From Hemicordylus capensis (lineage: Eukaryota; Chordata; Lepidosauria; Squamata; Cordylidae), in the NCBI RefSeq assembly GCF_027244095.1, contig NC_069671.1, positions 1,922,001-1,986,000 on the forward strand: a stretch of 64,000 nt of DNA, written 5' to 3'. Every line of letters starts with the position of its first letter. Position 1 is the stretch's first letter. The position numbers were made by a program, and so were the translations under genes. Under the pieces are notes generated by a model. It was not told the DNA's origin and searched no databases. It worked only from the letters and a program-made list of their open reading frames with translations. Of the stretch, positions 39,708-50,744 are shown one piece after another.

Positions 39708-39835
39708 CTACTTCATCCCACTACGCAGCACCTGGTTGGCAGCAATCAACATAACGCTGATGATGAACGCAATGGCGAACGCGCAGATGAGGCTTTTCCG
39801 GACACACGTCTGTCTGATCTGCTGGTTTGAACAAG
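39708..39835 (-). CDS. CABP7: CABP7 exon 5 (tail anchor)
   Basis: The acceptor is CCTCTGCAG. It encodes CSNQQIRQTCVRKS, the hydrophobic anchor SLICAFAIAFIISVMLIAAN and QVLRSGMK, with TAG at 39710-39708. The basic residues before the helix and the very short tail fit a C-tail-anchored Golgi protein. Confidence 0.97.
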
Positions 39836-42800
39836 CTGCAGAGGGAGCCGGGAGGCAGGAAGAGGCGAGGATGGCGGGTGGAGAGATGAAGTCAAGTGAA
39901 ATTAAGGAAGGAGGGAGAGACAGAGAGAGAGAAAGAGCTCAGTCGAAGAAAATTGGGCTAAAGGTTAGGTCAGGCATACGGGCCCTCCCACTCGGGAGCG
40001 GCCCTTCTATGAGGCAGGGTGAGGTGGTAGCCTCAGGTGAAGAAGCTACAATTCTTGAATGCAGAAGCTGCAATTGTTCCTCACCCGCAATGGAGCATGC
40101 TGCTAATTCCCCCCACTGGGACACACACCTTATTTCCCCTCCTCCTCTCACCCACACAAGCTGATGCCACTGCTTGGTTTCCAGGCCATCGATGCTGCCT
40201 CAACAACACGGCCTGAGGATGCTGAGCACCTGCTCGTGGACATGGAGGGCTTCATCCTGCCTCAGACCGCCCTTGCTTCCAGCTCATGGACTCTCCATCC
40301 CTTGAGGACCAGATAAGAGCTTTGGAACCACCTCCCGCTAGGAAGAGACCTAGAGAATCTAGACCCCTGCTGCTGTGCCAAGAGGCACTTTTTCATGTGG
40401 CAGCTCTTTTACATTTCGTGGGAGGGGGCAACAACCGTTCCTGTTCACCCCAACAGAGCATCCTGTTCCCAGAGGCTGTTTGCGGGGTGGGGGTGTCTTT
40501 CTAGCTCAGGCAATCATCTTCTTATTCCTTTGGCTATGAAAACTGCCTGGTGAACTTCTTTGCTGATAAGCAATATATAAATAGTCTAAATCAGAGGTCT
40601 CAAACTCTGGCCTGACTGCAGATGTTGACCTACAACAACTGTCATCCTTGGCGACTGTCCATTGTGACAAGGGATGATGGGAGTTGTAGTCCAAGCAGTT
40701 GGAGCACTGGAGTATGGGACCCCTGTTCTAAATAAATACCTCACCCACAGATCCCTACCCATAAGCAACAGAGTTATTTGAACAACAAAATGTATAAGCC
40801 AAACTTATTCTGCAAGCATGGATCTCAGTTTTTCAAAGAGCCGGATAATGGTGGCCCAACAACATTCCTCCCCATGACTAGCAAAGCCAGGGCAGATTGT
40901 GCAAATATGTTTGTTGTGTTTTTTTAAAGCCCTGCAGAGCAAATAGTGCCAAATAAGAGAAATCATGCACATTTGCAGAAGTGTAGAATTCTACACAGAT
41001 GGTAGAACTGCATGTGGGCAAAAGGTCTGAGAAAAATCTCCTGTTGGAACTCAGAAATCCTTTTCAAATTTCAGTTTTGTCTTGGGAGGAAGAAAATTCT
41101 TGTTTGAATTTCACTCTGGAGAACTTTCAGTTCCACCTACCCTGTCTTGGCTGATTAACATAAGAACATAAGAACAGCCAGGCTGGCTCACACCCAAGGC
41201 CTCTCTAGTCCAGCATCCTGTTTCCCACTGGATGGGAAGCCCATAGGCAAGAGATGAAGGCATGCTCCCTCTCTCTCCTGCTGTTGCTCCCCTGCAACTG
41301 GGATGTAGAGCCATCCTGCCTCTGAGCCTGGAGGAAGCCCATAGCCACCAGGAGGACTAGTAGGACTAGTTTCCTTCATGAATTTGTCTAAGCCCCACTT
41401 AAAGCCATTGAAGCTGGTGGCCATCACCACATCCCATGGCAGAGAATTCCAAAGATTAATGATGCACTGTGTGAAAAAGTACTTCATGTTGTTGGTCCTA
41501 AATTTCCCGGCCTTGCAGTTTCATGGGATGACCCCTGGTTCTAGTGTTGTGAGAGAGGGAGAAGAACTTGTCCCTATCCACTCTCTCCACACCATGCATG
41601 ACTTTCTAGACCTTTGTTGTGCCTTCCCTTGGTTGCCTCTTTCCCAAACGAAAGAGCCCCAGATGCTGTAGCCTTGCCTTCTAAGGAAGGTGCTCCCTGA
41701 TCATCTTGGTAGCTCTCTTCTGCACTTTCTCCAGTTTTCTCATGTCCCTTTTGAGATATGGTACCCGAACTGTGCGCAGTAATCCAAATGTGGCTGCACC
41801 ACATTTTATTACCCAGCTCTGCCCATGCCACAGCATCCTGCTTCAACACACACAGTTTCATAGGAACAGAGGAAGCGGCCTTATACCGAGTCAGGTCATT
41901 GGTCCAGCTAGCTCAGTATTGCCTACACAGGCTGGCAGCAGCTTCTCCAAGGTTGTAGGCAGGAGTCTCTCCCAGGCTACCTGGAGATGCTGCCAGGGAG
42001 TGAAGCTGGGACCTTCTGTGTGCAAGCAGCCAGATGCTCTTCTCAGAACGGCCCCTTCCCCTAAGGGCAGGCCAGCACAACATTGGCCCCCCAGCTGTTT
42101 TTGGACTACAACTCCCATAATCCCCAGCCACAGTGGTAAATAGCCAGGGATTATGGGAGTTGTAGGCCAACATCTGCCGGAGGGCCGAAACTGAGCAGCC
42201 CTGCATATCTCATAGTGTTCACACATGTTGTCTCCCATTCAAAGACCCTGCTTTGCAAAGAGGACCATTCCTGCCTGCGACCACAAGACCAGCTCTCCTG
42301 CCTTTGGTCCCTGCTTCGAGCAGCAGAAGCCCGCTTGGAAAGGCAGGCGTGCTTCTGCAGGAGAAGATCACGTCTGGCGTGCACGGCCCGGGGGTAGCCG
42401 CTCCTGCCCTCCCGACAATGTTCCGGGACCCGTCGCCCGTGACAGCTGCACCTTCTGGGACTCGCTGTACGTCGGTGGCCAGAGCGGTGGCCAGCCAACT
42501 TAGCATGCAGAGCAGGGATTCCTCCTCCAGGCCCGGCGCAGCCTCCTCCGGCATTAACATTCAGAGCAGCCGGTCTCCTAAACAGAAGTGCCTCTTTCAT
42601 AACTGAACAGCAACGAGAGAGGAAGAGAGTGGTGTGTGGAGGGACGCAAGGCTCTCGCTGGCTCCGTGGCCTTGCCAGGGCCAGGTGGCTACTCTACGGC
42701 TGGGGCATTTGCCCCACTGCCAGTGCTGGAAGAGCCAGACCCAGCAAAGTCAAACTCCAGCCCCTTCCTCACACAAAGCTCTTTTTAGCAGACGGACAAA

Positions 42801-44489
42801 AAGTGCTCCTTGACTCACTGTATCTTCCCTAGGAGCCAGCAAGGGGGGACAGCCAAGGGACGAATTGTATTTGAAAATGAAAAGAGGGTGGGGGGAAATG
42901 GTGCAGCACCAGAAAACCAGGGGTGAAAGCGGGGGAAGGAGAACCCCGAGGGGCTGAATACGTTGATAATAACTGTATCCGATAAGGCCTGACGCGTTTC
43001 AAGCCTGTGCTCTTCTTCAGAGGCAAAATGGGAGGAGAGCTGGTCTTGTGGCAGCAAGCATGAAATGACCCCTTTGCTAAGCAGGGTCTGCCCTGGTTTG
43101 CATTTGAAGGGGAGACTACACATGTGAGCATTGTAAGATATCAGGGGATGGGGCCGCTCTGGGAAGAGCATCTAGGTTCCAAATTCCCTCCCTGGCAGCA
43201 TCTCCAAGACAGGGCTGAGAGACACTCCTGCCTGCAACCTTGCAGAAGCCGCTGCCAGTCTGGGTAGACAATCCTGAGCTAGATGGACCAAGCGTCTGAT
43301 TCGGTATATGGCAGCTGCCTATATTTCTATATATTCTTATTAACTTAGCCTGCTAGTGCAGGATATAATTTCTAGTATGAGAATAAGAATATATTTGCTT
43401 CTGAACAAGAGCATATGCTTGAAACACGTCAGGTCTTATAGAAAAGGTTGTTATCAACTTATTCAGCACCTTTGGATTTCCTTCCTTCCTTTCCCCCGTG
43501 ATGAATTACATAAGAACATAGGAAGCTGCCATATACTATGTCAGACCCTTGGTCCATCTGGCTCAGTATTGTCTTCACAGACTGGCAGCAGCTTCTCCCA
43601 GGTTGCAGGCAGGAGCCTCTCTCAGCCCTACCTTGGAGATGCTGCCAGGGAGGGAACTTGGAACCTCCTGCATGCAAGCAGGCAGGTGCTCTTTCCAGAG
43701 TGGCTCTATCCCCTAAGGGGAATATCTTACAGTGCTCACACATGGAGTCTCCCATTCAAATGCAAACCAGGGTAGACCCTGCTTAGCAAAGGGAAGAAGT
43801 CATGCTACCCCAAGACCAGCTCTCCTCCCCCACATAGTCCCAATTATATCCCCAGAGATCACACAGGACTGTGGAACCACAGGAACGTCGAGACATAGCC
43901 AGCTGCCGCCTACCAGGTCAGACCCTCGCTCCATCTAGCTAGACTTTGGCCCTTCTGCAGATGTTGGACTGCAACTCCCATCATCCCTGACTACTGGCCA
44001 TGGTGGCTGGGCATGATGGGAGTTGTAGTTCACCACGTTGTACAAACCTGGCCTCTACTGACTGGCAGCGGCTTCTCCAAGGTTGCAGGCAGGAGTCCTG
44101 CCCAACCCTACCTGGAGAAGGAGGGGACTGAACCGGAGACCTTCTGCCTGTGGATTGCAAGAGCGTTGCACTTCTTTCTTTCAGCCAACCGTCCCGGTGG
44201 CCTGGCAAGCAGGGAACGGGTGTCCAGTTCCCAGGGCTCCCGGTTCATTCCCCATGGCGCCTGCTGATCTCAGTCCCAGCAAAGGTTCACTTACTTTCCA
44301 CGTCCACCGGACACTCTTCTGCGTTCCCCATGTGGCTCTCCTCCTCGGTCATGATGATGTTCTCGATGTCCTTCATGGAGAGGTGCTCGCAGAAAGTGTC
44401 GTACAGCAGCCGCTTCAGCTCGTCGACGGTCAGCTTCTGCATGTCGCACTGCCGAGAGGGAAGGAAGCCATGCCTCAGCAGAGCTGCAG

Positions 44490-44540
<51 letters not shown>

Positions 44541-47500
44541 ATGCACACGCACACACACACACGTATGCACACGCACACATCTCAGTGCCCGTTTCGTAGT
44601 GCTGGGGCACACTTTCAGAGCCAGGGGTAGTGTACCACAAAAGCTGGTCTTGTGGTAAGGAAAGGAAAGTGTGCCGTCAAGTCGATTTCGACTCCTGGCA
44701 CCCACAGAACCCTGTGGTTCTCTTTGGAAGAATACAGGAGGGGTTGACCATGGCCTCCTCCTGCACAGGATGAGATGATGATGCCTTTCAGCATCTTCCT
44801 ATTTCGCTGCTGCCCGATATAGTACTACCAGCGGGGATTTGAACTGGCAACTTCAGGGGTAGGGCAGAAATATACGGCTCCCCAAGCCAGTAGCCACGGA
44901 GAGCCCTCTCCTCTGAGAATTTCTCTGATCCCCTTTTAAACCTAAAGGCCAGGCCCACAAGTGGGGTTAAGTGTGCGGGAGGTGCTGGGATGAATCCCAC
45001 GAGCCGCCTGACCCAGGCTGGGCCGCCCTAGCCGAGTTAGGCTGCTCGTGAGAACAGCCTTACAGAATCCCTGGCTGCCGGGAGATGGGAAAGGGGGCCG
45101 CTTTTACCTTCCAGAATACGGTGTCAAAGTCAGTGCCGTGAAACCTCTCGGGGATGCCAGAAGCAGAAAGTTTGGGGCCGAGTAACGTCACAAACTCCTC
45201 AAAGTCCACCTGTCCGTCTCCTAGAAACGAGAGACACCACCAAAGATGAAAGCGAAGACGGGCGGCACAGGTAAAAGTTTTGCAGACGGTTGATTGATTG
45301 ATTGATAAATTTATATACCGCCTTTTATTAAGTCAATCCCAAGGCGGTTCACACAGAAAAATTAAAATAGGACTATAAAAATACACAATTAAAATATTAA
45401 GCTAAAATATGAAATCATAAATATGACTAAAAAGATTTAAAATACAAGCATAGAAAATACAAAGAAGCAGCCGTAGAGATAATCGTATAAAAGCCTGGGT
45501 AAAAAGTCAAGATTTCACACGCTTTCTAAAAACTGTGATGGAGACCGAGGAGTGAATCGTCACCAGGAGAGCATTCCAGAGTCTGGGAGCAGCAACAGAG
45601 AAGGCCCTGCCCCGAGTGCACGACAGTAAACGGTTTACTTGTCCAAGTGTTTGCTTTGCATTTTTAAAAGAATAAGTCATTATTATTATTATTATTATTA
45701 ATAAATAAATAAATTCTTGATGACTGAGGGATTCTCGAACTTGGGGCCCCAGGTGTTCTTGGGTTACAGCTTTCACCACCCCCTGCTGGCTGGGAATTGT
45801 AGTCCAGCAATATCCAGGGACCTGAGTTCGAGAACCCCTGGCTTAACTGACCTAATAATGATCTATTAGGCCATTGCTCACTTCTCTTCCTTCACGGCTT
45901 GCCTTTATTTGTCCCAACAGTTGGAGGAGGTAATATTTAATTTTCTAGCTATCCATCCATCACATGAGGGCCCGTTCACACATTATGTTCAACATTCATA
46001 CAACAATACAGCTTTTAGGAAGGCACAGCTGTTTTCTCAGGCTTTCCACTGAAATTTATTTTAACCTGTTTAATGGTTTTTATCTCATGACATGGTTTTA
46101 ATGTTTTTATTTTGTGAAATTGTTTTAGCTTTTTTCAAACTCTGTTTTATATCTGCTGTGTGTTAAATTGTGTATCCCGCCTAGAGATACAGATATCAGG
46201 TGGTATATAAATATGATAAACAAACACACAGGTGAAGATCCGTACACAGGTACAGTCAGTTTTATGTAACTCATTAGGCCCATTCACATGTTATGTTCAA
46301 CACTCATACAATGAGTGTACAGTGTAAACAGGTACAGATCTTACAAAGTTACAATCATTCACATGTTATGCTGAACGCAGGTACATCAGTACACTTCCTA
46401 TCTTTATTTCATTCATTTATTGTTAAGTTTGTATGCCGCCTTTCATTAAAACAATCCCAAGGTGGCTCACACAAAAATTAAAAACAAAACTATAAAAATG
46501 ACACAATTAAAATATTAAGCTAAAATATACAACAAATCTGACTAAAAAGGTTTAAAATATTTGTACCATACATTGGAAGGGCCTGGATTCTAATCTTTGT
46601 AGGTATGGACACATCACGGCATCTAAATATACTTTCCAAGGCCTTCGTTGTTAGCATGTGTGTGTGTGTAAAAATACTCAAATAATCACCGCTTCCGTGT
46701 CCTGTGAAGATTACCGCTAAGCTGAGACTTGGGTGCCCCGTGAATCGACCTAGGGCCCCAATCCAACGGACGTACCCTCTGGTGCAACTCAAGCAGGCCC
46801 AGCTTCTCCACTGCTCCCCAGTGTGTCTTTCTCCCTGATTCCCCGCGGAGGCAGAAGCCCCGTGAACCATCTCTGTCTCTGACAAATTCACGAGCTGTAC
46901 TTTATGGAGCTGTCAACCTAGTTTTACAGTGCTGGGACGAGACTCTTTCTCAAAGACAAATATTCCCTTTAGCTGGTGACATCAAATCTGTAATAGCTTT
47001 GGCAATGGCTGCATGGCAGGGCACATTATCCGGAGATGTTCTGGGGCCCGCGTGCATTAGGGCCGGGTGCGGGGGGGGAACGGACTCGAGTGCAAAACCT
47101 AGAAATGAAAGGGGAGAGGATTAAGGGGCAGAAGGAGGAGGAGAGGACCCTCATAGTAGGGCCAGACCAGATGGACGTGGTGGGAGAGAGATGGCGGGAT
47201 CATTTATTTTTAGATTGTGAGTCCTTTGGGGACAGGGAGCCTTCTTATTTATTCATTATTTCTCCATGTAAACCGCTTTGGGACCTTTTGTTGAAAAGCG
47301 GTATATAAATATTTGTTGTCATTCATTCATTCATTCATTCATTCAACATATTTGTATACCACCCCAAACGCAAGTCTCTGGGCGGTTTACAACGAAACAA
47401 TAAATTTAAATAAAAAGGTTAAAACATTACAACAATTTAAAACTTAAAACTATTAAAAATCATCAAACTATTTAAAAAGGTTCTAATTAAAAGCCAGGGT

Positions 47501-50163
47501 GAACACAGAGGTCATTTAACTCCCCAACGGGGGCTGCACAGCCCCTGCTCGGGAGCTAAACCAGCACCCTCACATCTGACATCAGACGTGGGGTGTGTGT
47601 CGGGGCTGCAAAGCGCGGCCCCTAATTGGGCGTGGCCTGGGTTCTTTGAACCCGTTGGCCCAATGGTGGCTCTGCCCTGCTTTTGGGGATGGTACCATAA
47701 TTCAGTGGCAGAGTGTTTGTTCTGTATGCAGAAGGCCCCAGGTTCAATCTCTGGCAGCAGCTCCTGCTAGGGCCGGAGACAGTTTCCTGCTTGAAACTGT
47801 GGAGAGCTGCTGCCAGTCAGAGCAGGCAATACTGAGCTAGACAGAGCAACGGCCTGACTCGCTGGAAAGCGGCTTCCTATGTTCCTAAGTAAATGAAAAT
47901 GGGAAGAGCAAAAATGTCCTTGTACCGTGCATGGATGAAATAATAACAAACAGGAATGTGAATTCAATCCACAAATAACTAAACAGAACAAATCAGATAT
48001 TAAAAACAAATACTAAAAGAAAATTATATAGTTATATAAATATTTGTCATAATATCCATCGTATAAATGCTAAAAGGAAAAGGGAAAAAAGGCCAACAAT
48101 CATTTCACTTTACACACAGCATCTTAGCATCTTAGATTAATGGTACTCAAGAATATTAACTCAGATGGACGCTTGAAACATGAAACCACTGGACAGGAAA
48201 TTAATCAGCCAAAGGTTTGACTGTTTTCTCCAAGGTCTCAACAGGGACCATGGTTCCCTTGTGCACTACAAAGACACTGCTTAAAAAGGCATTGTTCCTG
48301 CAACTGACTTTCCACAGTGTTTTCAAGCTTAGCACCTGATGAAATGCCTCACTGCTTATGAAAGCTAATGCATAAAAACAACAAGAAAAAAGTATCACAG
48401 GTTAAACTTAAAGTGCCATCATTTTCTTAGATTTCCTACTGAACTAAAGACTAACATGGCTTTTCAGGAGCAAAATACATCCAAGTAAGCAAACTAAGTT
48501 TTTAATAAGAAAAATGAACAGAATAATGGAACAAAAAAATTTGCTGCAGTCCTTGCCAGGGGGACTGAAAGCAATCTTGTTCATTTCCCAGACTCTTACT
48601 GATGAAGCTAGATGAATTCATCTTCTAGCCAGGGGAAGGTGGTTTATCTATTATATATTTTGAAGAATTTGTTTGTATATTTGTTTGTGAGAGATAAAGT
48701 AATACTTCCTGAATACCTACAGATGTCAAACTTTGAACAATCCTGCCACTTGAATTAGCTGAATTAGCACTAGTTTTTACACCAGAATATGCTCAGGGAA
48801 AGGTTTAAGTAATGTTTCTGTTCTTTCTAAGAAGAAATTCCAAATATGATCATATTTCAACCATTATTGTTCTCAACAGATTTTTAACACTCAATAATCA
48901 GAGCAATAATTCTGAAATGACAGCATGCCCAAGAAAAGCAGAAGATCTTTCTCAGCCAGATTTACTATGATTCAAATTTACCAGATATGGTCATTATTCA
49001 TGAAAATGAATAATGAAGTTGAAATCTACAAATTTACAACTGTTCTTTTACTTCCCTTTTGCAAGCACATTAATAAAAAATTCTATGACTTATATTTAAT
49101 TTTGTCAATTTCCCTATACGTGTAATCTGTGAAAAACAACTTTGCCCGATTCTATGACAGGCCTTTCTTACTAGTCTTAAATATATTTTGAAGAGTTTGT
49201 GCAAAATAAAGTCATACCTCCTGATGACCCAAGGACATCAAATTTTGCATGCACAATCCGGCCACTGAAATCAGCTGAATGTGCTACTTTTTACACCAGA
49301 ATATGCTGGGTGAGAGGTTTAAATAAAAAATTTTTTGGCAGAAGTGCTGAATATAATGACCATATTTTATTGGCTCTTGTTCTCAACAGATTTTTAATGC
49401 TCAATAATCATATCAATAATTTATAAAAGACACCATGCCCAGGAAGTTTTTCACACCTGGCTTTTAGTCTGCATCTCCTCCAGAATGCTCTTGGAGAGCA
49501 TTTCACACTCAATTCGGGTTTTTCTTTGCACGTTAGAGAGTAGACCGATTTATATATGGAGTAAAAAAAAATCCCCTTTTTGCATCGGGTTTTTTGGGGC
49601 AACTTTGAACTCGCAGTAAAGCCTGCTGTCTGGGAAAGCAGAGAGGCAGAAGATTGCTCTCTTGTTATTTGAGAAAATGCATGATGTTTGAAGTTGAAAT
49701 CCTATAAATTTCAAGCTGTCCTTTGACTTTCCTTTGGCAAGCACATCAATTTTTTTTAAAAGCCTACGACGTAGACTTCATTTCTTGAACTTTCCTCGAA
49801 GTGCAATGGATGCAAAATGCCTTGGCCTGGTCGACGACGGGCCTCAGCCCCTGGTAGTGCATGTGGCAGGCCAGACAGCCAAGCACGTGCGTCAGACCGC
49901 AGACCTGTGCAAAACCAAGCTGGGCCAGAGTCACACCATCTGACCTCACAGTTGAAGCCCAAGATGGGAGCCTGGGAACTGATGACCCAAAGGGAAAAGA
50001 AGAGCCCAGCTGGCCTTACCGTCCATGTCGAGCCTCTGGATGATGACCTCCAGCTCCACTTCGTTGGGCATGTAGCCCAGGGACCTCATGGCTGTGCCCA
50101 GTTCCTGCTTGGAGATGAAGCCGTTGCCATCCCGGTCAAACACTTTGAATGCCTCACGGATCT
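39708..50163 (-). CDS. CABP7: CABP7 (calneuron-2), exons 2-5
   Basis: CABP7 is a tail-anchored calcium sensor of the Golgi that restrains PI4KB at low calcium and is rich in neurons. Four exons, 50163-50020, 45220-45108, 44448-44295 and 39835-39708, join in frame to give the last 179 of about 215 residues. EF-hand 1 (DRDGNGFISKQE) and EF-hand 2 (DMDGDGQVDFEE, split by an intron after DMDG) keep their calcium-binding Asp and Glu. The later pair is degenerate, as usual in calneurons. The end is a hydrophobic helix (SLICAFAIAFIISVMLIAAN) followed by QVLRSGMK, a tail anchor. Exon 1 (the MPFHPVT start) was searched for in 50.2-64.0 kb and not found, so it should lie to the right. Confidence 0.96.
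39836..40592. other. CABP7 intron 4, left part
   Basis: A GAGA-rich run near 39918-39935. 39995-40040 (CGGCCCTTCTATGAGGCAGG) resembles 53464-53512, so both may be a shared short repeat. Otherwise nothing recognised. Confidence 0.4.
40593..40725. repeat. hAT-type palindromic element
   Basis: CAGAGGTCTCAAACTCTGG and GTATGGGACCCCTG ends around a GGGATGATGGGAGTTGTAGT palindrome. Confidence 0.72.
40726..41157. other. CABP7 intron 4, nothing recognised
   Basis: AT-richer sequence without a recognised repeat. Confidence 0.45.
41158..41845 (-). mobile_element. CR1 LINE, 3' end of ORF2 and 3' UTR, worn
   Basis: Minus-strand pieces YFFTQCIINLWNSLPWDVVM and FNGFKWGLDKFMKE with a 3' UTR ending at CATAAGAACATAAGAACAGC (plus strand). 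More worn than the 3030 copy. Confidence 0.82.
41860..42299 (-). repeat. Composite SINE split by a hAT-type element
   Basis: 41860-42067 and 42204-42299 are the two parts of one reverse copy. Confidence 0.82.
42068..42203. mobile_element. hAT-type palindromic element inside a SINE
   Basis: CAGGCCAGCACAACATTGGC and CCGAAACTGAGCAGCCCTG ends. No clear target duplication. Confidence 0.75.
42300..42600. other. CpG-dense island in CABP7 intron 4
   Basis: About fourteen CpGs fall between 42365 and 42490, far more than in the neighbours. Frames cross it on both strands but none resembles a known family. It could be a regulatory island, an alternative first exon or a non-coding transcript start. Confidence 0.45.
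42860..43030 (-). repeat. Possible Penelope-like fragment
   Basis: On the minus strand GAAGAAGAGCACAGGCTTGA then AACGCGTCAGGCCTTAT. An inverted relative is at 43375-43500. The GAAACGCGT motif suggests Penelope-like elements. Confidence 0.35.
43031..43330 (+). repeat. Composite 5S/tRNA SINE with CR1-like tail
   Basis: Full copy, GGAGAGCTGGTCTTGTGGCA to GGCAGCTGCCTATATTTCTA, between two inverted Penelope-like pieces. Confidence 0.87.
43375..43500 (+). repeat. Possible Penelope-like fragment
   Basis: GCTTGAAACACGTCAGGTCT and TTATCAACTTATTCAGCACC. The inverted counterpart is at 42860-43030. Confidence 0.35.
43508..43827 (-). repeat. Composite 5S/tRNA SINE with CR1-like tail
   Basis: Full reverse copy with ATAAGAACATAGGAAGCTGC start and CAAGACCAGCTCTCC end. 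Confidence 0.87.
43890..44150 (-). repeat. Composite SINE split by a hAT-type element
   Basis: 43890-43942 and 44055-44150 belong to one reverse copy. The element at 43943-44052 (GACTTTGGCCCTTCTGCAGA to ACAAACCTGGCC) sits between. Confidence 0.75.
44295..44448 (-). CDS. CABP7: CABP7 exon 4
   Basis: Flanked by TCTCGGCAG and GTAAGTG. It encodes CDMQKLTVDELKRLLYDTFC, EHLSMKDIENIIMTEEESHM and GNAEECPVDVE. This is the C-terminal half with degenerate EF-hands, nearly unchanged from mammals. A long CA microsatellite starts 44 bases upstream of its acceptor. Confidence 0.96.
44492..44578. repeat. (CA)n microsatellite
   Basis: About 46 bases of pure CA, then CA interrupted by GTATG, 44 bases from CABP7 exon 4. 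Confidence 0.97.
44657..44870 (-). repeat. Sauria-type SINE
   Basis: GTGCCGTCAAGTCGATTTCG tail to the GGGGATTTGAACTGGCAAC head (B box) on the plus strand. The end of the head is lost. Confidence 0.83.
44948..45062. repeat. Partial DNA-element copy
   Basis: CTGGGCCGCCCTAGCCGAGT and GAACAGCCTTA resemble the right end of 31606-32019. Confidence 0.35.
45108..45220 (-). CDS. CABP7: CABP7 exon 3 (end of EF-hand 2)
   Basis: Flanked by TTTCTAG and GTAAAAG. It encodes DGQVDFEEFVTLLGPKLSAS then GIPERFHGTDFDTVFWK. It completes the second EF loop with its position-12 Glu. Confidence 0.96.
45291..45640 (-). mobile_element. L2-like LINE 3' fragment
   Basis: The minus strand encodes RAFSVAAPRLWNALLVTIHS then a 3' end with GCCTTGGGATTGAC and AAAGGCGGTATATAAATTT. 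5' truncated. Confidence 0.75.
45725..45842. repeat. hAT-type palindromic element
   Basis: GAGGGATTCTCGAACTTGGG and GAGTTCGAGAACCCCTGG ends. Confidence 0.75.
45968..46412. repeat. Repeat cluster: TTCACATGTTATGTTCAAC units and L2-like end
   Basis: GTTCACACATTATGTTCAAC near 45970, TTCACATGTTATGTTCAACA near 46283 and TTCACATGTTATGCTGAACG near 46360 are related direct repeats. 46040-46230 between them is an L2-like 3' end (GGTGGTATATAAATATG). Confidence 0.45.
46395..46570 (-). repeat. L2-like LINE 3' fragment
   Basis: TTTGTATGCCGCCTTTCATT and TTAAAATATTAAGCTAAAAT match the 45291 copy. Confidence 0.65.
47195..47500. repeat. Two L2-like 3' ends, head to head
   Basis: 47195-47322 reads plus (TTTTAGATTGTGAGTCCTTT to GCGGTATATAAATATTTG). 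47340-47500 reads minus (GGCGGTTTACAACGAAAC). An ATTC microsatellite joins them. Confidence 0.6.
47683..47886 (+). repeat. tRNA/CR1-tail SINE without 5S head
   Basis: The A box is worn (ATAATTCAGTGGCAGAGTGT), the B box is good (AGGTTCAATCTC) and the tail is GCTTCCTATGTTCCTA. It is the clearest monomeric form. Confidence 0.85.
47887..48650. other. CABP7 intron 2, AT-rich
   Basis: No family recognised. AT-rich like the tandem duplication that follows. Confidence 0.4.
48652..49830 (+). repeat. Old tandem duplication of ~0.5 kb
   Basis: Copy A (about 48652-49135) and copy B (about 49182-49830) share TTTTACACCAGAATATGCT, TTGTTCTCAACAGATTTTTA and CTTTGGCAAGCACAT-like blocks in the same order. Copy B is broken by a ~200-bp TIR element. 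Identity looks like 70-80% by eye. Confidence 0.8.
49441..49640. mobile_element. TIR element (TTTTTCACAC type) inside copy B
   Basis: TTTTTCACACCTGGCTTTTA start, AAGCCTGCTGTCTGGGAAA end. Same family as 55633-55921. Confidence 0.7.
50020..50163 (-). CDS. CABP7: CABP7 exon 2 (EF-hand 1)
   Basis: The acceptor is CCCTGCAG and the donor is GTAAGG. It encodes EIREAFKVFDRDGNGFISKQ, ELGTAMRSLGYMPNEVELE, then VIIQRLDMDG. The first EF loop is complete and the second begins. It opens two bases into a codon, so an upstream exon must supply the first G. Confidence 0.96.
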
Positions 50164-50603
50164 CTGCAGGGCAAGAGAAGAGAGAGTCAGGGAGGCCGCT
50201 GAGGTTGGCGCTCCTGGCCCGCAGAGCGCCCGCCAACATTAGTGAACTTGGATCACTTGGAGCATAAACAGAGGCCACCAGGGGAGGAAACCCCGGCTTC
50301 TCAGGCAGTGGGCTGCCCGTTTCTAGAGTCCAGACTAATCTTGAACAATGTCCATGAGGCAGCAGACCCCAGGCGACCCATTCGTGGTGAGCATTTGGGC
50401 TCTTCTGACCGCACTTTGATTATAACTACTTGCTACTTCTTAACTGACACTGTGGTCCAGCCATCCATCCATCCATTTGCTTGCTCTACTGCCCTTCCAG
50501 AAATGGCTCAGGTGGTTGCATTAGATGGCTTTTACATCCAGTTTTGATTTTGTATTTTCCCCCTACTTGTAAAGTCACCATGGAGTCTCTAACTGGTAGG
50601 GCT
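50164..50603. other. CABP7 intron 1, nothing recognised
   Basis: Unique sequence next to exon 2, with a short CCAT tandem near 50460-50475. Confidence 0.5.
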
Positions 50604-50739
50604 CGGTGTTCCCTGTAACAGGGATTCTCAGATGTTGCTGACTACAGTTCCCAGCCTCCTCAGCTGCAGTGGCCATTGGCTGGGGATTATGGGAGTTGTA
50701 GTCAACAACATCTGGGAATCCCTGTTACGGGGAATATTG
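50604..50739. mobile_element. hAT-type element with perfect 8-bp target duplication
   Basis: Ends CGGTGTTCCCTGTAACAGGG and TTACGGGGAATATTG. GTAGGGCT on both sides (50596-50603, 50740-50747). Confidence 0.92.
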
Positions 50740-50744
50740 GTAGG

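Noticed and set aside
42151-42600. Long GC-rich frames on the minus strand in CABP7 intron 4
   Set aside because: They run on into a SINE, overlap in several frames as GC-rich DNA does, and resemble no known protein.
44492-44578. Regular short repeats as a CRISPR-like array
   Set aside because: It is a plain CA microsatellite in a vertebrate intron.
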